This document shows, piece by piece, positions 1 through 11,300 of a stretch of 64,000 bases of DNA (position 1 is the stretch's first letter; every line of letters starts with the position of its first letter). The position numbers were made by a program, and so were the translations under genes. Below the pieces are notes generated by a model. The model did no database searches, had not been told where the DNA came from, and saw nothing but the letters and a program-made list of their open reading frames with translations. The DNA comes from a bacterium (GTDB lineage Bacteria > Zixibacteria > MSB-5A5 > GN15 > FEB-12): assembly GCA_030605565.1 (NCBI GenBank), contig JAUWIB010000112.1, positions 1 through 64,000 of the forward strand, in the 5' to 3' direction.

Positions 1-39
1 TACTCGACTTCCTTCGATCTCTACCGTATCCTTGCTCAT
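1..39 (-). CDS. 5' end of a CDS running off the window (MSKDTVEIEGSRV...)
   Basis: ATG at 39 on the minus strand preceded by GAGAAAGGA; only 13 codons visible. Confidence 0.45.
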   Translation of the reverse strand, partial: MSKDTVEIEGSRV

Positions 40-103
40 GAGCGTATCCTTTCTCTCGGTTATCATCCGAGAGCTTAAAGTTTCACAACTAGAGGATACG
101 CTC
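40..103 (-). promoter_or_regulatory. Nested inverted repeat in the leader of the partial CDS: 11-bp outer arms and 7-bp inner hairpin
   Basis: GAGCGTATCCT (40-50) / AGGATACGCTC (93-103); CTCTCGG (53-59) / CCGAGAG (67-73). Confidence 0.6.
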
Positions 104-233
104 TTTCTTTTATCTCATCCACAACTTCCGACTATATCTCATTATTCTAGCCATAATCATACAAACAGCAGGCGCTTTCTTACGTCGGCTTCAACGACAT
201 GTTGTGTATTACTGTAGACAACTGAGATAGGCC

Positions 234-824
234 TTATAGTACAGAAAATGCTGTTTCAAGTGATTGGTTGAATTGAGTCTCTTTCAGACCTTTGACTAAA
301 GTACGCTGTACTTCTAAGATTAGACCGAGGTTGTGTGAACCACCCATCACGCATGCAACATTCTTGCCGAAGCGGTGCATCACAATGTCGTTCATATCAT
401 CCACACCCTTGTCTGACCAAACTTGCTTACAAGCACCGTACTCTAATTCTGACTTTGCTAGGTTTTCACAGTATTCGCTTTTGATTGTATTCTTTGAATC
501 ATCGGACCAATTGCCAAAGAGTGCACCAATAGTTGGCTCAATCACTAAAGGACCTATTTCTTCAAGCAACGCGTCCCTTTTTTCAGCCCCTAGCTGTACA
601 ACAGAAGAACGGCTTACGAGATGGAGTAACAGATATTGAAACTCAAACAGTACATATCCCCAGTTCCTATCGTTTTCCTCCTGCGAATTAAATTCCATTG
701 AAGGGCGAAGACTATTCGCCATAGAAAGTGATCCGTCTATAATCGCCTTAGAAAGAGCTTGAATCGGTGCTGTGTTCTTGTGCGACTCTTTGATGATTTT
801 ACGCCAAAGCTTAGACAAGCGCAT
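234..824 (-). CDS. Hypothetical protein
   Basis: 196-aa ORF in a lower-GC region; no recognised motif. Confidence 0.6.
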   Translation of the reverse strand: MRLSKLWRKIIKESHKNTAPIQALSKAIIDGSLSMANSLRPSMEFNSQEENDRNWGYVLFEFQYLLLHLVSRSSVVQLGAEKRDALLEEIGPLVIEPTIGALFGNWSDDSKNTIKSEYCENLAKSELEYGACKQVWSDKGVDDMNDIVMHRFGKNVACVMGGSHNLGLILEVQRTLVKGLKETQFNQSLETAFSVL

Positions 825-984
825 AATTAATCCCTACTACGAAAGCTAATAAATATCATCACTATGGAAAAACACAACATTGTTTATTATGGTCTTCTCA
901 TAAGACCTTTGGGCTACAGGCGTATCACAAATCCGCACCGCTGCTTAGTAAGATCATTACGTGCATGACGGTGTTTCACGAAAT

Positions 985-1527
985 CTATTTTCCTCTGTAC
1001 TCTTTTACATCCGTGATAATCCATTCGAGCATTTCCCAATGGCTTAGTTTGGTTGCATCATTGCCCATGCTCTTTCTGATTTCGAGAAGAAACAAACCCA
1101 ATAGAGACACTATGTGTCTGGCACCATCTTTATCTGCAGGTGTTTCTTGATCAGCTGTACTATATGCATGTTGAAATAAGTTGTTGTATGCTCTTACAAC
1201 TTCGTCGTTTGCAACCAGTGCTAGCTGAAAAGATTGTTTCCGGTAATCTACAGAAAACATTGTCTGACGGGCAATTTCGTCCTTGTCTACATTCTGGTTG
1301 TTCTCGTCCACTTCCCATGCAGCTTGAGAGGTCAGTAGAAGTATGAATGGCTCAAGGATGACATTGTAAATCTCAATCCTGTCACCCCTCAGTTTATCTT
1401 CAATATCCAGTCTTCTTTGCAATTTTGTACGTATCCGCCATCCTACCGCAGTCAGTAGTAGGACAAGAATGGGCGTCGCTATTGAACCAATAGCAGTTGC
1501 ATAATCAAGCCATGTTTTTGCTTCCAT
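985..1527 (-). CDS. Hypothetical protein with one N-terminal transmembrane helix
   Basis: 180-aa ORF, hydrophobic segment ATAIGSIATPILVLLLTAVGW. Confidence 0.6.
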   Translation of the reverse strand: MEAKTWLDYATAIGSIATPILVLLLTAVGWRIRTKLQRRLDIEDKLRGDRIEIYNVILEPFILLLTSQAAWEVDENNQNVDKDEIARQTMFSVDYRKQSFQLALVANDEVVRAYNNLFQHAYSTADQETPADKDGARHIVSLLGLFLLEIRKSMGNDATKLSHWEMLEWIITDVKEYRGK

Positions 1528-1820
1528 ATTTCCTATCCCGCTCTTCTATGACAACGGTTTTCTTGAATAGAAGCTACAAGTCGCAAGATCAGAGCGCAAG
1601 ATATCTTTCAAGGTTTGCATGATGACATTCCTATCATCACATACTCATTGACTTTTGGCGAGACTGCGATACATTTACGGCCATGCAAGATCGTGCTACC
1701 GCAACTGAGGGTGTACCCTGTTGAGAAGCAATGTTACGACCCTTGAGGGTTCCTGCCGCCTGGGTGCCCCGGACATTTGTCCGGGTGTCTTTGGTGACGT
1801 TCTTGAGAGACCCGGACGAA

Positions 1821-1983
1821 CGGGCTTGTTGAAAAACCCCGATAGCCGTCATTGCGAGGAGCGAAGACACTCGTGTCGTAGCGACGCGGCAATCTCAATT
1901 CGTTGGGCGACATGTAGTATGAGATTGCCGCGCTCCCTACGGTCGCTCGCAATGACGGTTTGTGGGGTTTATCAACAGGCGCA
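1821..1983. repeat. Element A copy 1: ~163-bp MITE-like palindromic element inserted in a P1 palindrome
   Basis: Ends CGGGCTTGTTGAAAAACCCC and GGGGTTTATCAACAGGCGCA; inner arms CCGTCATTGCGAG (1846) / CTCGCAATGACGG (to 1958); flanked by AA and half palindromes CCCGGACG and CGCCCGGG. Confidence 0.7.
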
Positions 1984-2232
1984 AACGCCCGGGCCACCCC
2001 GCCCTTCTGGGCGTGATTTCTTATATATGCTTAATGTCAGAATCCGGCCTTTTTCGCCAATTTCCACACCGAGAATTAGCCACAATGATTTACTAGACAA
2101 CAACTTAACGTTTTGACTCTTATGTCGTGCTTATGTTACCAACTACAGCCTCGTATGCAGCATGTTGCACATTATAGAATCTACGAATCATATCGTATCG
2201 ATACATACAGATTCGGAGTGAGTGACTAACCC

Positions 2233-3153
2233 GTGTCCTTGAACACCGAGCAACACAAGACCTACTCCCCCCCCTCCCCCGCCGCGGGCTACATCTTTGC
2301 GCTGGTGTCTGCTATTGGGGCGGGGCTGGCCACGGTGGTCGGAAAGTGGAATCTGGAATCGGTCCCCGTGCTGCTCATGAACAGCATTATCTTCACCGTC
2401 GCGACGGTCGCGCTGTCGGTCGGGTGGCTGCCGTTTGTGGGATTCAGAAAAGCGTTCTGCATTTCGCGGCAGGGCTGGTTCTGGGTATCGCTGTTCGCAA
2501 TCACATCGCTGCTGGCCGTCTGGGCTTTCTGGGAAGGCGTACATCGGATGGATCCGACGCTGGCGGCGTTTGTCAATCGCGCCGAAGTGCCGATGGTGAT
2601 CATCCTGGGCATCGTGATCCTAAAAGAACGATTCAGCCGCTGGGAGACACTGGGGCTGGTGCTATCGATAGTCGGTATCGTGATCATGAGGCTCACTCTG
2701 CGCTGGGAGTACTCGCTTGGTTTTTGGTTGGTGCTGTTGGGAGCGTTGTTCTTCGGATTGACCGAATTCGTATCCAAGATAGGCATTCGGCACGTACACC
2801 CGGTTACGCTGGCCTATTTGCGAAATATGATGCTGGCCGCAGCCTATTGGCTGATGTTTCTGGCGAGCGGTGAGAGCAGTGAGGGGCTCGGTGAGGTCTG
2901 GCCGGGCGTACTGGCCCTCGGTTTGATCGGCCCAATCATGGCACGCATGATGTACCTATTGGCCCTGAAGCGGATGGATCTTTCCAAGGTGGCGGTTATC
3001 AGTCAGACCCAACCGGTGTACGTAGTATTGATAGCGCTTTTTGCACTCGGACAGCTACCCACCGTACGAGAGACGGCGGGAGGTATCTTTCTCGTCATCG
3101 GATGCGTAGTGATGATCTTCGCGCGCGCCCGACCCGCTCGCGACAAATCATAA
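2233..3153 (+). CDS. EamA/DMT-family transporter
   Basis: 306-aa multi-TM protein with two EamA-like halves; GTG start. Confidence 0.85.
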   Translation: MSLNTEQHKTYSPPSPAAGYIFALVSAIGAGLATVVGKWNLESVPVLLMNSIIFTVATVALSVGWLPFVGFRKAFCISRQGWFWVSLFAITSLLAVWAFWEGVHRMDPTLAAFVNRAEVPMVIILGIVILKERFSRWETLGLVLSIVGIVIMRLTLRWEYSLGFWLVLLGALFFGLTEFVSKIGIRHVHPVTLAYLRNMMLAAAYWLMFLASGESSEGLGEVWPGVLALGLIGPIMARMMYLLALKRMDLSKVAVISQTQPVYVVLIALFALGQLPTVRETAGGIFLVIGCVVMIFARARPARDKS

Positions 3154-3342
3154 CCCGATCGGGCGCTCCGGGATAATGATCCAGGCGAGGATGTACGCCA
3201 GCAATCCGCTACCGCCAACTAACGCCGCAGTGACCAGGATCAGCCGCACGATTGTCGGATCCATATCGAAGTATTCAGCCAAACCACCGCACACACCGGC
3301 AATCATTCGGCTTTCTCTCGATCTATAGAGCCTCTTATCCAT
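3148..3342 (-). CDS. PspC domain-containing protein
   Basis: KRLYRSRESRMIAGVCGGLAEYFDMDPTIVRLI is PspC-like. Confidence 0.9.
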   Translation of the reverse strand: MDKRLYRSRESRMIAGVCGGLAEYFDMDPTIVRLILVTAALVGGSGLLAYILAWIIIPERPIGL

Positions 3343-3484
3343 GTAAATTCTCCCATGTAAGGAACATATCCGTCTCTATCGTTCGTCAGTCACCTGCTTA
3401 GTATACCACCTGTTGCCATGGTTTTTCAAGCGTCAATTCTCAGTAAGTGCGATGCGGTCCGGTCCGGCATTAGGGCGCACGATC

Positions 3485-3517
3485 AAAAAACCACCCCCGC
3501 CTTGCGGCAGGGGTGGT
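3485..3517 (-). terminator. Rho-independent terminator
   Basis: CCACCCC...GGGGTGG stem followed by a T run on the minus strand; similar copies at 5904 and 8307. Confidence 0.75.
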
Positions 3518-3544
3518 GTAACAAGCTATCGAATCGCCGAGCAG

Positions 3545-5734
3545 CTACTCGCAGATCGGCGGCGGGCCACCGTTGAACATGAAGTCAACGAGAAAGACCA
3601 GATCCGAAATAGTGATGCCCGGCTCTCCGTCAATGTTGGCCGCTGCCATGTCCGGTGGTGGCGACCCGCCGGTGAACATGTAATCGACGAGGTAGACTAA
3701 GTCTGCAATGTCGGGGCCGAAACCACCGTCATCATTGACATCGCCGCATACGAAATCAAGTCCCAGTGTCAACGCAACGAAGCCACCCAGTGAGGTCATA
3801 TAGATATGATTACCACCTGTGGCAATGCCGGTTGCCGGCCTATGATTACGAAACCTTGCGATTTCACCGCCGCTGCAACTATCGGACCACCCGGCTGGAT
3901 CCACCGCTAACAAGGTATGAGAGTACCTATCCTCCACAAGAAGGTATCCGCCGGCATGACTGATAATATTGGAATGGAAATATCCGAAATCGGGGGGACG
4001 CCAAGAGGCTGTGTGAACAGGATTCAGCGGGTCGGAGATGTCCCAAACAAACACTGAGTCAGAACTCCAATGCGCAAAGTAAAGCAGGGAACCCATCACA
4101 TCGACACAGGCTACATCGTTAGGCAGCACGTGCTCTTTAACGGGATGAGGATTGGTCGGGTCGCTGATATCAAGAACTAAGAAACCTTCCATCAGGGATT
4201 CCGGCGAATAGAAGCTGGTGAGGGCATATCCATCGACAAGCACCATACTAACGTCCCCCCGATTGATCTCGGTTGGCCAATAATCACTGTCGATGTACGT
4301 GCCCACCATGACCAGGTTGTTCGGGTCTGAGATATCAATAATGCCATAACCCCAGCGCCACATAGTTATGTAGGCGTAGTCACCTCTAACATCTATGCTC
4401 TTGACGTAGTGGTTGCCGGTCAGGCAGGCACTCAGTATCACAGGAGCTGCAGGATTGCTGATATCGAAGGCGGTCACTCCGTTGGTATTGCCGATCAACA
4501 TTATGTTGTCGACAATTTCAATGGCATTGTTCATACCGAGTTCAGCCCAGCCAATTTGGGTGATGTTGGCAGGGTCACTCAGGTCCACTATTCTTATTGT
4601 ATCCTGAAATAGTAAGTAGCCGGTGTTGCCCCGCACTTCGACATCGAGAGGCTCGTCCTGGCATTCACTGAATACTCCGACTTCCACAGGTGACGCTCGA
4701 TTGGAAACATCATTGATAAAAAGACCATCTTCATAACGAGCAACGTAGAGATAATCATTGTCGTAGTCCATGCCACGAGCATACTGGCCGTTACCACCGC
4801 ACTTGGCAATAGAGTCCACAGCGTAGGGATCGGCAACATTGAGAACCTTCGCGCTGTTTCTGAGTTCACCACCAATAAAAACTATCGTATCATCCACTAA
4901 GACAAGGTCAAGGCTCATGCACCAGGACCAGTGACCAGTGTCGAGCGGAAAGTGGCTGAGCACGTAAGGCTCGCCATGGTACGGATCGATAATAGTCAGT
5001 CCGCTGTCACCATTGGCGATATAGACGAGGTCATTGGCCACTTCAATGCCGTTGGCCCAGTACGTCTCGGTGGGGATGGCACCGAAAAATATCCATGGAT
5101 CATTGGGGTTTATCACATTATACCCCCAGACGCGGGCTGCTGAGGTTATGAAAACGGAATCACCGATGACTTCGAGATCCCGACTACCACTGGAGTAGGA
5201 AGAGTAGGATATCTCATAGGGGTAGACAGGATTGCTCACGCTGATAACATGAAGCCCATACCCGGACACATAGGCTATATTGCCGACCACCTTGACACTT
5301 GTGCCTATGACCGAGTCGGGGTTCTGGTAACAACCGAGAATATCGGGGTTGTAAACATCAGAGACATCAACGATGGTCAGAGTTGCCCAATCGGTCCCCG
5401 TACTCATATCGCCGCCACCGCAAATGTAGGCATAGTTACCTACGACCTGAAGTCGTGTTGTGGTCGACGGCATATATATCCGCGAAGCGACCTGAGGGTT
5501 GGTCTTGTCGCTGACATCAAGAATCACCAAACCAAAATCCATGGTTAAGAAGGCGTAGTCTCCGACGGCGTCACAGTAGTAGGCATTATTCCAGAAAGCG
5601 GTGCCGGCGAGTTCGAGGACAGCGCCGTTCTCAGTAATAGCAGGTTCCTGTGGAGGGTTTGCATTGACATCCGTTACCGGTGTCAGCATGAGTACGGAAG
5701 TCAAAACAGCAAGAGCGAAGTTGGGAAAAGACAT
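3545..5734 (-). CDS. Secreted LVIVD-repeat protein with C-terminal dockerin-like repeats
   Basis: Signal peptide MSFPNFALAVLTSVLML; many [LV]xIVDVSDPxNP repeats; C-term CGDVNDDGGFGPDIADLVYLVDYMF...PPPICE; GGAGG SD. Confidence 0.9.
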   Translation of the reverse strand: MSFPNFALAVLTSVLMLTPVTDVNANPPQEPAITENGAVLELAGTAFWNNAYYCDAVGDYAFLTMDFGLVILDVSDKTNPQVASRIYMPSTTTRLQVVGNYAYICGGGDMSTGTDWATLTIVDVSDVYNPDILGCYQNPDSVIGTSVKVVGNIAYVSGYGLHVISVSNPVYPYEISYSSYSSGSRDLEVIGDSVFITSAARVWGYNVINPNDPWIFFGAIPTETYWANGIEVANDLVYIANGDSGLTIIDPYHGEPYVLSHFPLDTGHWSWCMSLDLVLVDDTIVFIGGELRNSAKVLNVADPYAVDSIAKCGGNGQYARGMDYDNDYLYVARYEDGLFINDVSNRASPVEVGVFSECQDEPLDVEVRGNTGYLLFQDTIRIVDLSDPANITQIGWAELGMNNAIEIVDNIMLIGNTNGVTAFDISNPAAPVILSACLTGNHYVKSIDVRGDYAYITMWRWGYGIIDISDPNNLVMVGTYIDSDYWPTEINRGDVSMVLVDGYALTSFYSPESLMEGFLVLDISDPTNPHPVKEHVLPNDVACVDVMGSLLYFAHWSSDSVFVWDISDPLNPVHTASWRPPDFGYFHSNIISHAGGYLLVEDRYSHTLLAVDPAGWSDSCSGGEIARFRNHRPATGIATGGNHIYMTSLGGFVALTLGLDFVCGDVNDDGGFGPDIADLVYLVDYMFTGGSPPPDMAAANIDGEPGITISDLVFLVDFMFNGGPPPICE

Positions 5735-5903
5735 TTATATCCTCCGATCCAAGAGTATCGTGAGATATTCCGCGTTGATTGGACACAAGTATGTATCCAT
5801 ACAATAATAAATTGTAGGATGTTGTCAAGGACAAATCAGGTGCGAACTGCCTGAGATTCCGTGTAGGTGCGTTGCGCTACGCTCCGGCATTACGGAACCG
5901 GAT

Positions 5904-5938
5904 CAAAAAAACCACCCCCACCTTGCGGCAGAGGTGGT
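5904..5938 (-). terminator. Rho-independent terminator
   Basis: Copy of the hairpin plus T run downstream of the second LVIVD gene. Confidence 0.7.
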
Positions 5939-5965
5939 GTAACAAGCTATCGAATCGCCGAGCAG

Positions 5966-8137
5966 CTACTCACAGATCGGTGGCGGCCCTTCGTTGAACA
6001 TATAGTCAACCAGGTAAATGAGGTCGGCAATGTTGATGCCCGGCTCTCCGTCAATGTTAGCCGCGACCATATCCGGTGGTGGCGGCCCGCCAGTAAACAT
6101 GTAATCGACGAGGTAAACCAAATCGGCAATGTCCGGGATGAAACCACCATCATCATTAACATCGCCGCATACGAAATCAAGTCCCAGTGTCAACGCAACG
6201 AAGCCACCCAGTGAGGACATATAGATATGATTACCTCCTGTGGCAATGCCGGTTGCCGTCCTATGATTGCGAAACCTTGCGATTTTACCGCCGCTGCAAC
6301 TATCGGACCACCCGGATGGATCCACCGCTAACAAGGCATGAGAATACCTGTCCTCCACAAGAAGGTATCCACCGGCATGAGTGATGATATTGGAATGGAA
6401 ATGTCCAAATCCGGCGGGGTACCAGATGGCTATCTCAACAGGATTCAATACGTCGGAAATGTCCCACACAAGCATTGACGTAGAACCCCAATGCGCAAAG
6501 TAAAGCAGGGAATCCATCACATCGACACAGGCTACTGGACAAGGCAGCACGTGCTCTTTGACGGGATGAGGATTGGTTGGGTCGCTGATATCAAGAACTA
6601 AGAAACCGGACTTTAAGGATTCCGGCGAATAGAAGTTGGTAAGTGCATATCCACCGACAAGAGTTATACTTACGTTCCCCCGATTGATCTCTTCTGGCCA
6701 ATAATCACCGTCGATGTACGTGCCCACCATGACCAGGTTGTTCGGGTCTGAGATATCAATAATGCCATAACCCCAGCGCCACATAGTTATGTAGGCGTAG
6801 TCATCTCTGACGTCTATGCTCTTGACGTAGTGGTTGCCGGTCAGGCAGGAACTCAGTATCACTGGAGCAACCGGATTGCTGATGTCGAAGGCGGTCACAC
6901 CTCGGGTATTGCCAACCAACATCACATCGCCGACAATCTCAAGAGCGTCGTTCATACCGAGTTCAGCCCAACCTATCTGGGTGATGTTGGCAGGGTCACT
7001 CAGGTCCACTATTCTTATAGTGTCCATGAACATCAGATAACCGATATTGCCCTGCACTGCGATATCCCTGGGCTCGTACTGGCATTCCCTGAATACTCCG
7101 ACTTCCACTGGCCATGCTCGATTGGAAACATCATTGATGAAAAGGCCATTCTTTTCACGGGCAACATAGAGATAGTCATTGTCGAAATCCATACCACGAG
7201 CATACGTTCCGTTACCGCCGCATTTGGCAATAGAGTCTACAGCGTAGGGATCGGCAACATTAAGAACCTTCGCGCTGTTGCTGAGTTCACCACCAATAAA
7301 AACTATCGTGTCATCCACTAAGACAAGGTCATAGCTCAAGCCGCCTATGGGAAAGTGGCTGAGCACATAAGGTGGGCCGTTGTACGGATCGATAATAGTC
7401 AGTCCGCTGGTACCATTGGCGATATAGACGAGATCATTGGCCACTTCAATGCCGTTGGCCCAGTACGTCTCGGTGGGGATGGCACCGAAAAATATCCATG
7501 GATCATTGGGGTTTATCACATTATACCCCCAGACGCTGGAGGGAGAGGTTATGAAAACGGAATCACCGATGACTTCGAGATCCCGACTACCACTGAAGTA
7601 GGAAGAGTAGCATATCTCATAGGGGTAGACAGGATTGCTCACGCTGATAACATGAAGCCCATACCCGGACACATAGGCTATATTGCCGACCACCTTGACA
7701 CTTGTGCCCATGACCGAGTCGGGGTTCTGGTAACAACTGAGAATGTTGGGGTTGTAAACATCGGAAACGTCGACTATTGTCAGCGTTGCCCAATCTGTCC
7801 CCGTACTCATGTCGCCGCCACCGCAAACGTAGGCATAATCACCCACCACCTGAAGCCGGCTTGTGCCCGACGGCATGTATAACCGAGAAGCGACTTGAGG
7901 GTTGGTCTTGTCGCTGACATCAAGAATCACCAAACCAAAATCCATAGTGAGGAAGGCGTAGTCTCCGACGGCGTCACAGTAGTAGGCATTATTCCAGAAA
8001 GCTGTGCCGGCGAGTTCGAGGACAGCGCCGTTCTCAGTAATAGCAGGTTCCTGTGGAGGGTTTGCATTAACAACTGTTACCGACATCAGTAAGAGCACAG
8101 AAGTTAAGACAGCAAGAGCGAAGTTGCGAAAAGACAT
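5966..8137 (-). CDS. Secreted LVIVD-repeat protein with C-terminal dockerin-like repeats (tandem paralogue)
   Basis: Highly similar to the 3545-5734 product; start placed at MSFRNFALAV with GGAGG upstream. Confidence 0.9.
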   Translation of the reverse strand: MSFRNFALAVLTSVLLLMSVTVVNANPPQEPAITENGAVLELAGTAFWNNAYYCDAVGDYAFLTMDFGLVILDVSDKTNPQVASRLYMPSGTSRLQVVGDYAYVCGGGDMSTGTDWATLTIVDVSDVYNPNILSCYQNPDSVMGTSVKVVGNIAYVSGYGLHVISVSNPVYPYEICYSSYFSGSRDLEVIGDSVFITSPSSVWGYNVINPNDPWIFFGAIPTETYWANGIEVANDLVYIANGTSGLTIIDPYNGPPYVLSHFPIGGLSYDLVLVDDTIVFIGGELSNSAKVLNVADPYAVDSIAKCGGNGTYARGMDFDNDYLYVAREKNGLFINDVSNRAWPVEVGVFRECQYEPRDIAVQGNIGYLMFMDTIRIVDLSDPANITQIGWAELGMNDALEIVGDVMLVGNTRGVTAFDISNPVAPVILSSCLTGNHYVKSIDVRDDYAYITMWRWGYGIIDISDPNNLVMVGTYIDGDYWPEEINRGNVSITLVGGYALTNFYSPESLKSGFLVLDISDPTNPHPVKEHVLPCPVACVDVMDSLLYFAHWGSTSMLVWDISDVLNPVEIAIWYPAGFGHFHSNIITHAGGYLLVEDRYSHALLAVDPSGWSDSCSGGKIARFRNHRTATGIATGGNHIYMSSLGGFVALTLGLDFVCGDVNDDGGFIPDIADLVYLVDYMFTGGPPPPDMVAANIDGEPGINIADLIYLVDYMFNEGPPPICE

Positions 8138-8306
8138 ATCAATCCTCCGATCCGGAAGTATCGTGGAGTATTCCATGCTGATTAGACACACATGTTTTCT
8201 CATACAATAGTGAATTATAGGATTTTGTCAAGGAGGAATCAGTTGCGAACTGCCTGAGATTCCGTGGAGGTACGTTGCGGTCCGGTCCGGCATTAGGGCG
8301 CACGAT

Positions 8307-8340
8307 CAAAAAACCACCCCCGCCTTGCGGCAGAGGTGGT
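8307..8340 (-). terminator. Rho-independent terminator
   Basis: Third copy of the same hairpin. Confidence 0.7.
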
Positions 8341-8367
8341 GTACATCGTTATCGGATTACAGTGTTG

Positions 8368-11300
8368 CTACTCGCAGATCGGCGGCGGGCCACCGTTGAA
8401 CATATAGTCTACCAGGTAAATGAGGTCGGCAATGTTGATTCCCGGCTCACCATCGATATCGGCCGCAGCCATGTCCGGAGGTGGCGGACCTTCGTTGTAC
8501 ATGTAATCAACCAGGTAGATCAGGTCCGCAATATCAGGACCGGCGCCGTTGCCGTCCATATCGCCACACAGCATCGAGGCTACATTCAACGTTATCGCGA
8601 TGCTATGGTTTGGAGTATCCGGATCGTTCGAGGACACAAACACCGATCCGGTGTACTCACCATCCTCCAGTTCCGTGGCGTCGAGATGGATATCCACGGT
8701 GACATTGCTGAAGGGATCGATTGACCCACCCGCCGGTTGTGCATACAACCAGTGATCGGCGTTAATAGTGATAGCAAGGTCGTTGTGCATGTAGGCTGCA
8801 TTGTACAGGATCTCAAGGGCATCATCAGTGATCGAATTCTGGATGCCGATAGTGCCGCTCTCCAGCGTTAAGTTGCCGGGGTCCATGACGCCGTACTGCA
8901 GCTCGATAGAGCCGTCGGGATAGAGCATGGCCTGGAAACTGAGATCGCCGGCGCCCACAGTGCTGTAGTATAGCCTGATGTGGGAGAAGCTGACGATGAA
9001 CCGTCCGTTGGCAGCATCGTAGTAATAGTAAATGTTGCCCCCTTTGCGCGGGTCGAGGTCGTCCCAAAACATGGCGATCATACTGGTGCCGATAGTGTCG
9101 TATGGCAACGGCTTATTGAGACGAGCGCTCGATGCGGCGTCGAAGGTAACAATGCCGTTGGAACCGATGTACAGATCGGTGTAGACACTATCGTACAATG
9201 GGAACCCAAAGCCGATCGGGATCGCCCCGGTGGCCTCATCATCCCCAAGCGTTACCTCGGTCCCGACCGTGGAGACATCGACCCAACTATACGTCGGACC
9301 AGCCGCTTCATCGGAATCGATCCAACTGTGACCATAGATGTCCGGTCCCCCGAAGCCCTTGCTCATAGCCGGGTAGAACGGTTCGGTTTCGTCGGATTTG
9401 TCGGCATCAGCCGGTCGATGACCGGCCGGAACAGGCCGCACCACATCGCCGGCAACGATACCGCCGCTTCCGGCTTTGTTCTGATTCATTTGGCAGCCGA
9501 CCGTGTAATCCAACCGACCGGGCCCATTGTTGGTAACCACCAGCGGGTAGACCATCTCGGTACCGGCTTCAAGCGTTTCGTCTATAGACATTTCGACTAT
9601 CTGGATATCAGGCGTATAAACATGGACGAAGACCGGAATTGAGCCGGTCGAGTCGCCGTGTTCGTTGGAGTACCAATCCAGGGTACCGGCGTTGTCGCCG
9701 CACGGTATGCCGGCGGTATGTATGGTGACGTCCAGATCAACACTGTCACCCGGAAGGATGATCTGCTGCTGGCTTGTGAATTCCAACCACTCGCAGGTCG
9801 ATGTGAACCACATGCGGAGGGTGCCGTCGCCGATGTTGCGAACGCGCGCGAAATGCGAGGCGTCGTCACCGGGCTGCAAGCTATCGGTGATCTGAGCGGT
9901 CGCGATTTCGCATTCCGGCACGCCAACACGCCCGTACCCGCGCACCTCGATATCGTCGATGTTCCAACCGCTGTATGTCCCCGAACCGTCGGTTCCACCG
10001 AGACCGAACCTGATCTGGAAGTTCGGATTGCTGTCGGCGACGGCGGAGAGATCGTATTCCTCACCGTTCCACGATGTCTCCTGATTCGTGCTACCGTTTC
10101 CGAACAGCCGCACCCAAGTGTCACCGTCGTAAACGTCGAGGTAAGCATGGTCATAGGAACTGCTTTCGACGCCCAGCCAGTGGTAGTAAGTCATGATGAC
10201 GCCGAACATGCTGCCACAGTCTATGAGCGGCGAATAAACCCACTGGGTCCCGCTTATGTTGTTGTTGTACGTACCGGACAGGTCGTTGCCCAGAACGGCG
10301 TTGTCGCTGGTAGGCGTGACGTCCTCCGACGGATCGCCACCGCTGCCGGTCGGTGAACCCATCTCCCACTCGGCCGAGCCACCCATGCCGGTCCAACCCT
10401 GGTTATAGGAGAAATCGTCATAGTAGAAGACGACACGGTCACCAACAGTGATATTGAAATACAACGTTGCGGCAAAGTTTGTGCCACTGACATCAAGAGT
10501 CATAAGTACACCGTAGCCCAGCGGGCATTCAGCGTCGGCCGACATCATGAAAACATCAGTTGAGTTATTGGCCGATCCGCTGATGGAATCAATATCGCCG
10601 AAGTACCCAAAGTCATCGCTGACTTCAGTGTATTGATCACTCTCACTCAAGTAAGCCGAGATATCAAACGCCTGGCCGGAGCCGCTGTTGCCAAGAGTGA
10701 CAACCAGTTCGGCTGTTTCGCCCGGATCCAGAATGCCGTTGTTGTCACCGCCTGCGGCGTCGTCGATATAGACCGACACATACGCCAACTCCGGCGCATG
10801 GGCCGTCACAGTAAACTGACCGTACCAAGTTTCGCGGTTGGTGCCGGTTACTTCCAGATCAAACTGGATATATTCACCGTCGGGGATGTTGGCAGCGGCG
10901 TCGAAGGCGATACCATCGGCGACATAACCGATACCGTTGTTGCCTGGGATGGTGCCGTATGATTCGGTACTATCGGTGATGGTGACGTACGGATTGGTGG
11001 TGGTGACAGTGGCCACTACGTCGAGGGCGTCATCGGGACCGACGTTCTTCAACTGCAAGCCGAGCAGGATGCTCTCGCCGTTGTCGATCAGCCCATTGCC
11101 GTTGCCGCCGGTCGCATCGTTGATATCATAGCTGTCGAAGATAATGTACGGCCCGGAAGGGGTGATGATCTGGATGGTCGACGTGTACGGCTGCTTGTTC
11201 TGACCGGTGACTACGATATCGGCCACACAGGGAGCTCCAAAACCGGCCAGTTCAACATCAACAGAGCCGGAAGCGTCAACATAGCCCGCACCCTGGAGAA

